The position numbers were made by a program, and so were the translations under genes. This document shows positions 63,445 to 64,000 of a stretch of DNA of 64,000 bases, piece by piece. Under the pieces are notes generated by a model. It searched no databases and was not told the origin of the DNA. It saw nothing but the letters and a program-made list of their open reading frames with translations. Positions within the stretch are counted from its first letter, which is position 1. Every line of letters begins with the position of its first letter. The DNA comes from Marinobacter sp. F4218. Its GTDB lineage: Bacteria > Pseudomonadota > Gammaproteobacteria > Pseudomonadales > Oleiphilaceae. The stretch lies in assembly GCF_019443085.1 (NCBI RefSeq), contig NZ_JAHZIL010000003.1, forward strand, positions 744,001 through 808,000, in the 5' to 3' direction.

Positions 63445-64000
63445 TCAGGAACCGGCTCCCGAGGATTCCACGGGCACACCCAGCGCCTGGCGCTCGAAGT
63501 AATCCCGCGTCAATCGGAAGACCACCGGGCTGAGGGCAACGATGGCAATCAGGTTGGGCAAGGCCATCAGCGCATTCAGCGTATCGGCCACCAACCAGAC
63601 AAAATCCAGGCTGAGAACCGCGCCGAGGGGAACGGCGAGGATCCACAGCACCCGAAATGGCTTGATCGCCCGGGTGCCAAACAGGAACTCCACACATTTC
63701 TCGCCATAGAACGACCAGCCCAGGATGGTGCTGAAGGCGAACAACGCCAACGCGATGGCGACCAGATAGTTCCCCACCCCCGGCAAGGCAAGACCGAAGG
63801 CCGCCGAGGTCAATGCGGCGCCGGACTCGCCGGAATCCCAGATACCGGAGGTGACAATCACCAGGCCGGTGACCGAGCAGACGACCAGGGTGTCCAGCAG
63901 GGTACCCAGCATGGCAATCAACCCCTGACGAACCGGATCCCGGGTCTTGGCGGCCGCATGGGCGATGGGGGCAGAGCCCAGGCCGGCCTCGTTGGAAAAC
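63445..64000 (-). CDS. Sodium:alanine/glycine symporter (AGCS), partial
   Basis: The C-terminal part of an AGCS symporter, open to the window edge (its N-terminus lies to the right). FSNEAGLGSAPIAHAAAKTRDPVRQGLIAMLGTLLDTLVVC is the family's conserved segment; hydrophobic helices follow (VAIALALFAFSTILGWSFYGEKC). It takes up alanine or glycine with Na+. Confidence 0.9.
   Translation of the reverse strand, partial: FSNEAGLGSAPIAHAAAKTRDPVRQGLIAMLGTLLDTLVVCSVTGLVIVTSGIWDSGESGAALTSAAFGLALPGVGNYLVAIALALFAFSTILGWSFYGEKCVEFLFGTRAIKPFRVLWILAVPLGAVLSLDFVWLVADTLNALMALPNLIAIVALSPVVFRLTRDYFERQALGVPVESSGAGS

Noticed and set aside
1..64000. CRISPR arrays, prophage genes, complete insertion sequences, rRNA and tRNA genes
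   Set aside because: None seen: no regularly spaced repeats, no phage structural, integrase or transposase genes, and no foldable tRNA on either strand by inspection.

Overview
The window looks like the chromosome of a Gammaproteobacterium of the Marinobacter type. This is inferred from the overall gene repertoire, the moderately high GC content, the compact operons with strong AGGAG-type ribosome sites, and a BCCT osmolyte carrier and AGCS symporter that suit a marine heterotroph. No rRNA, tRNA, CRISPR array, phage or complete insertion sequence was recognised.

Layout. 1-8.9 kb: single enzymes, transporters and regulators: a secreted alpha/beta hydrolase (cut by the left edge), a universal stress protein behind an FNR/Anr-type promoter, an MFS carrier, an oxidoreductase, and a LysR/EamA divergent pair beside a decayed patch holding a cyclase fragment, a nitroreductase and a headless monooxygenase domain. 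9.2-12.4 kb: a cytosine salvage operon (codB, a short PucR-type regulator, codA). 12.4-17.8 kb: RNase Z, a homocysteine S-methyltransferase, a TetR regulator with a candidate operator, and a J-domain/VWA protein pair of unknown role. 17.9-27.8 kb: one long leftward operon for a four-subunit group 3b-type NAD(P)-linked [NiFe] hydrogenase. It encodes the beta subunit, a cyclic-nucleotide-binding-domain protein, the gamma, delta and alpha subunits, a maturation protease, then HypA, HypF, HypC, HypD and HypE. Genes overlap or abut throughout. HypA lacks its zinc-ribbon domain and no HypB is present in the window.

28-48 kb: mostly housekeeping and transport genes: a patatin lipase with a secreted partner, rhodanese, YqeY, a BCCT carrier, GST, a cold-shock protein, Nudix, a cardiolipin-synthase-like protein, MOSC, two unrelated phosphate transporters in convergent orientation, a flavin/ferric-reductase-like protein and an MBL hydrolase. 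48-52 kb: a lower-GC accessory patch lying between a decayed partial copy and the intact copy of a DUF938 methyltransferase gene. It holds two amidohydrolase remnants, a PPOX-like protein, orphan genes and an NYN-LOTUS RNase-like protein. 52-64 kb: a lipoprotein cytochrome c, slyD, radD, a TPR protein, a potassium-channel-like protein, rlmF, a Na/Ca exchanger, TM2 and yidD genes and the end of an AGCS symporter.

A short motif resembling AAATCTGTCCCGGTTTT recurs in at least six intergenic places, always in the same orientation. The observations I rate highest are the zinc-ribbon-less HypA without HypB, the embedded cNMP-binding protein, the repeat-bounded patch at 48-52 kb, and the J-domain/VWA pair next to the hydrogenase genes.
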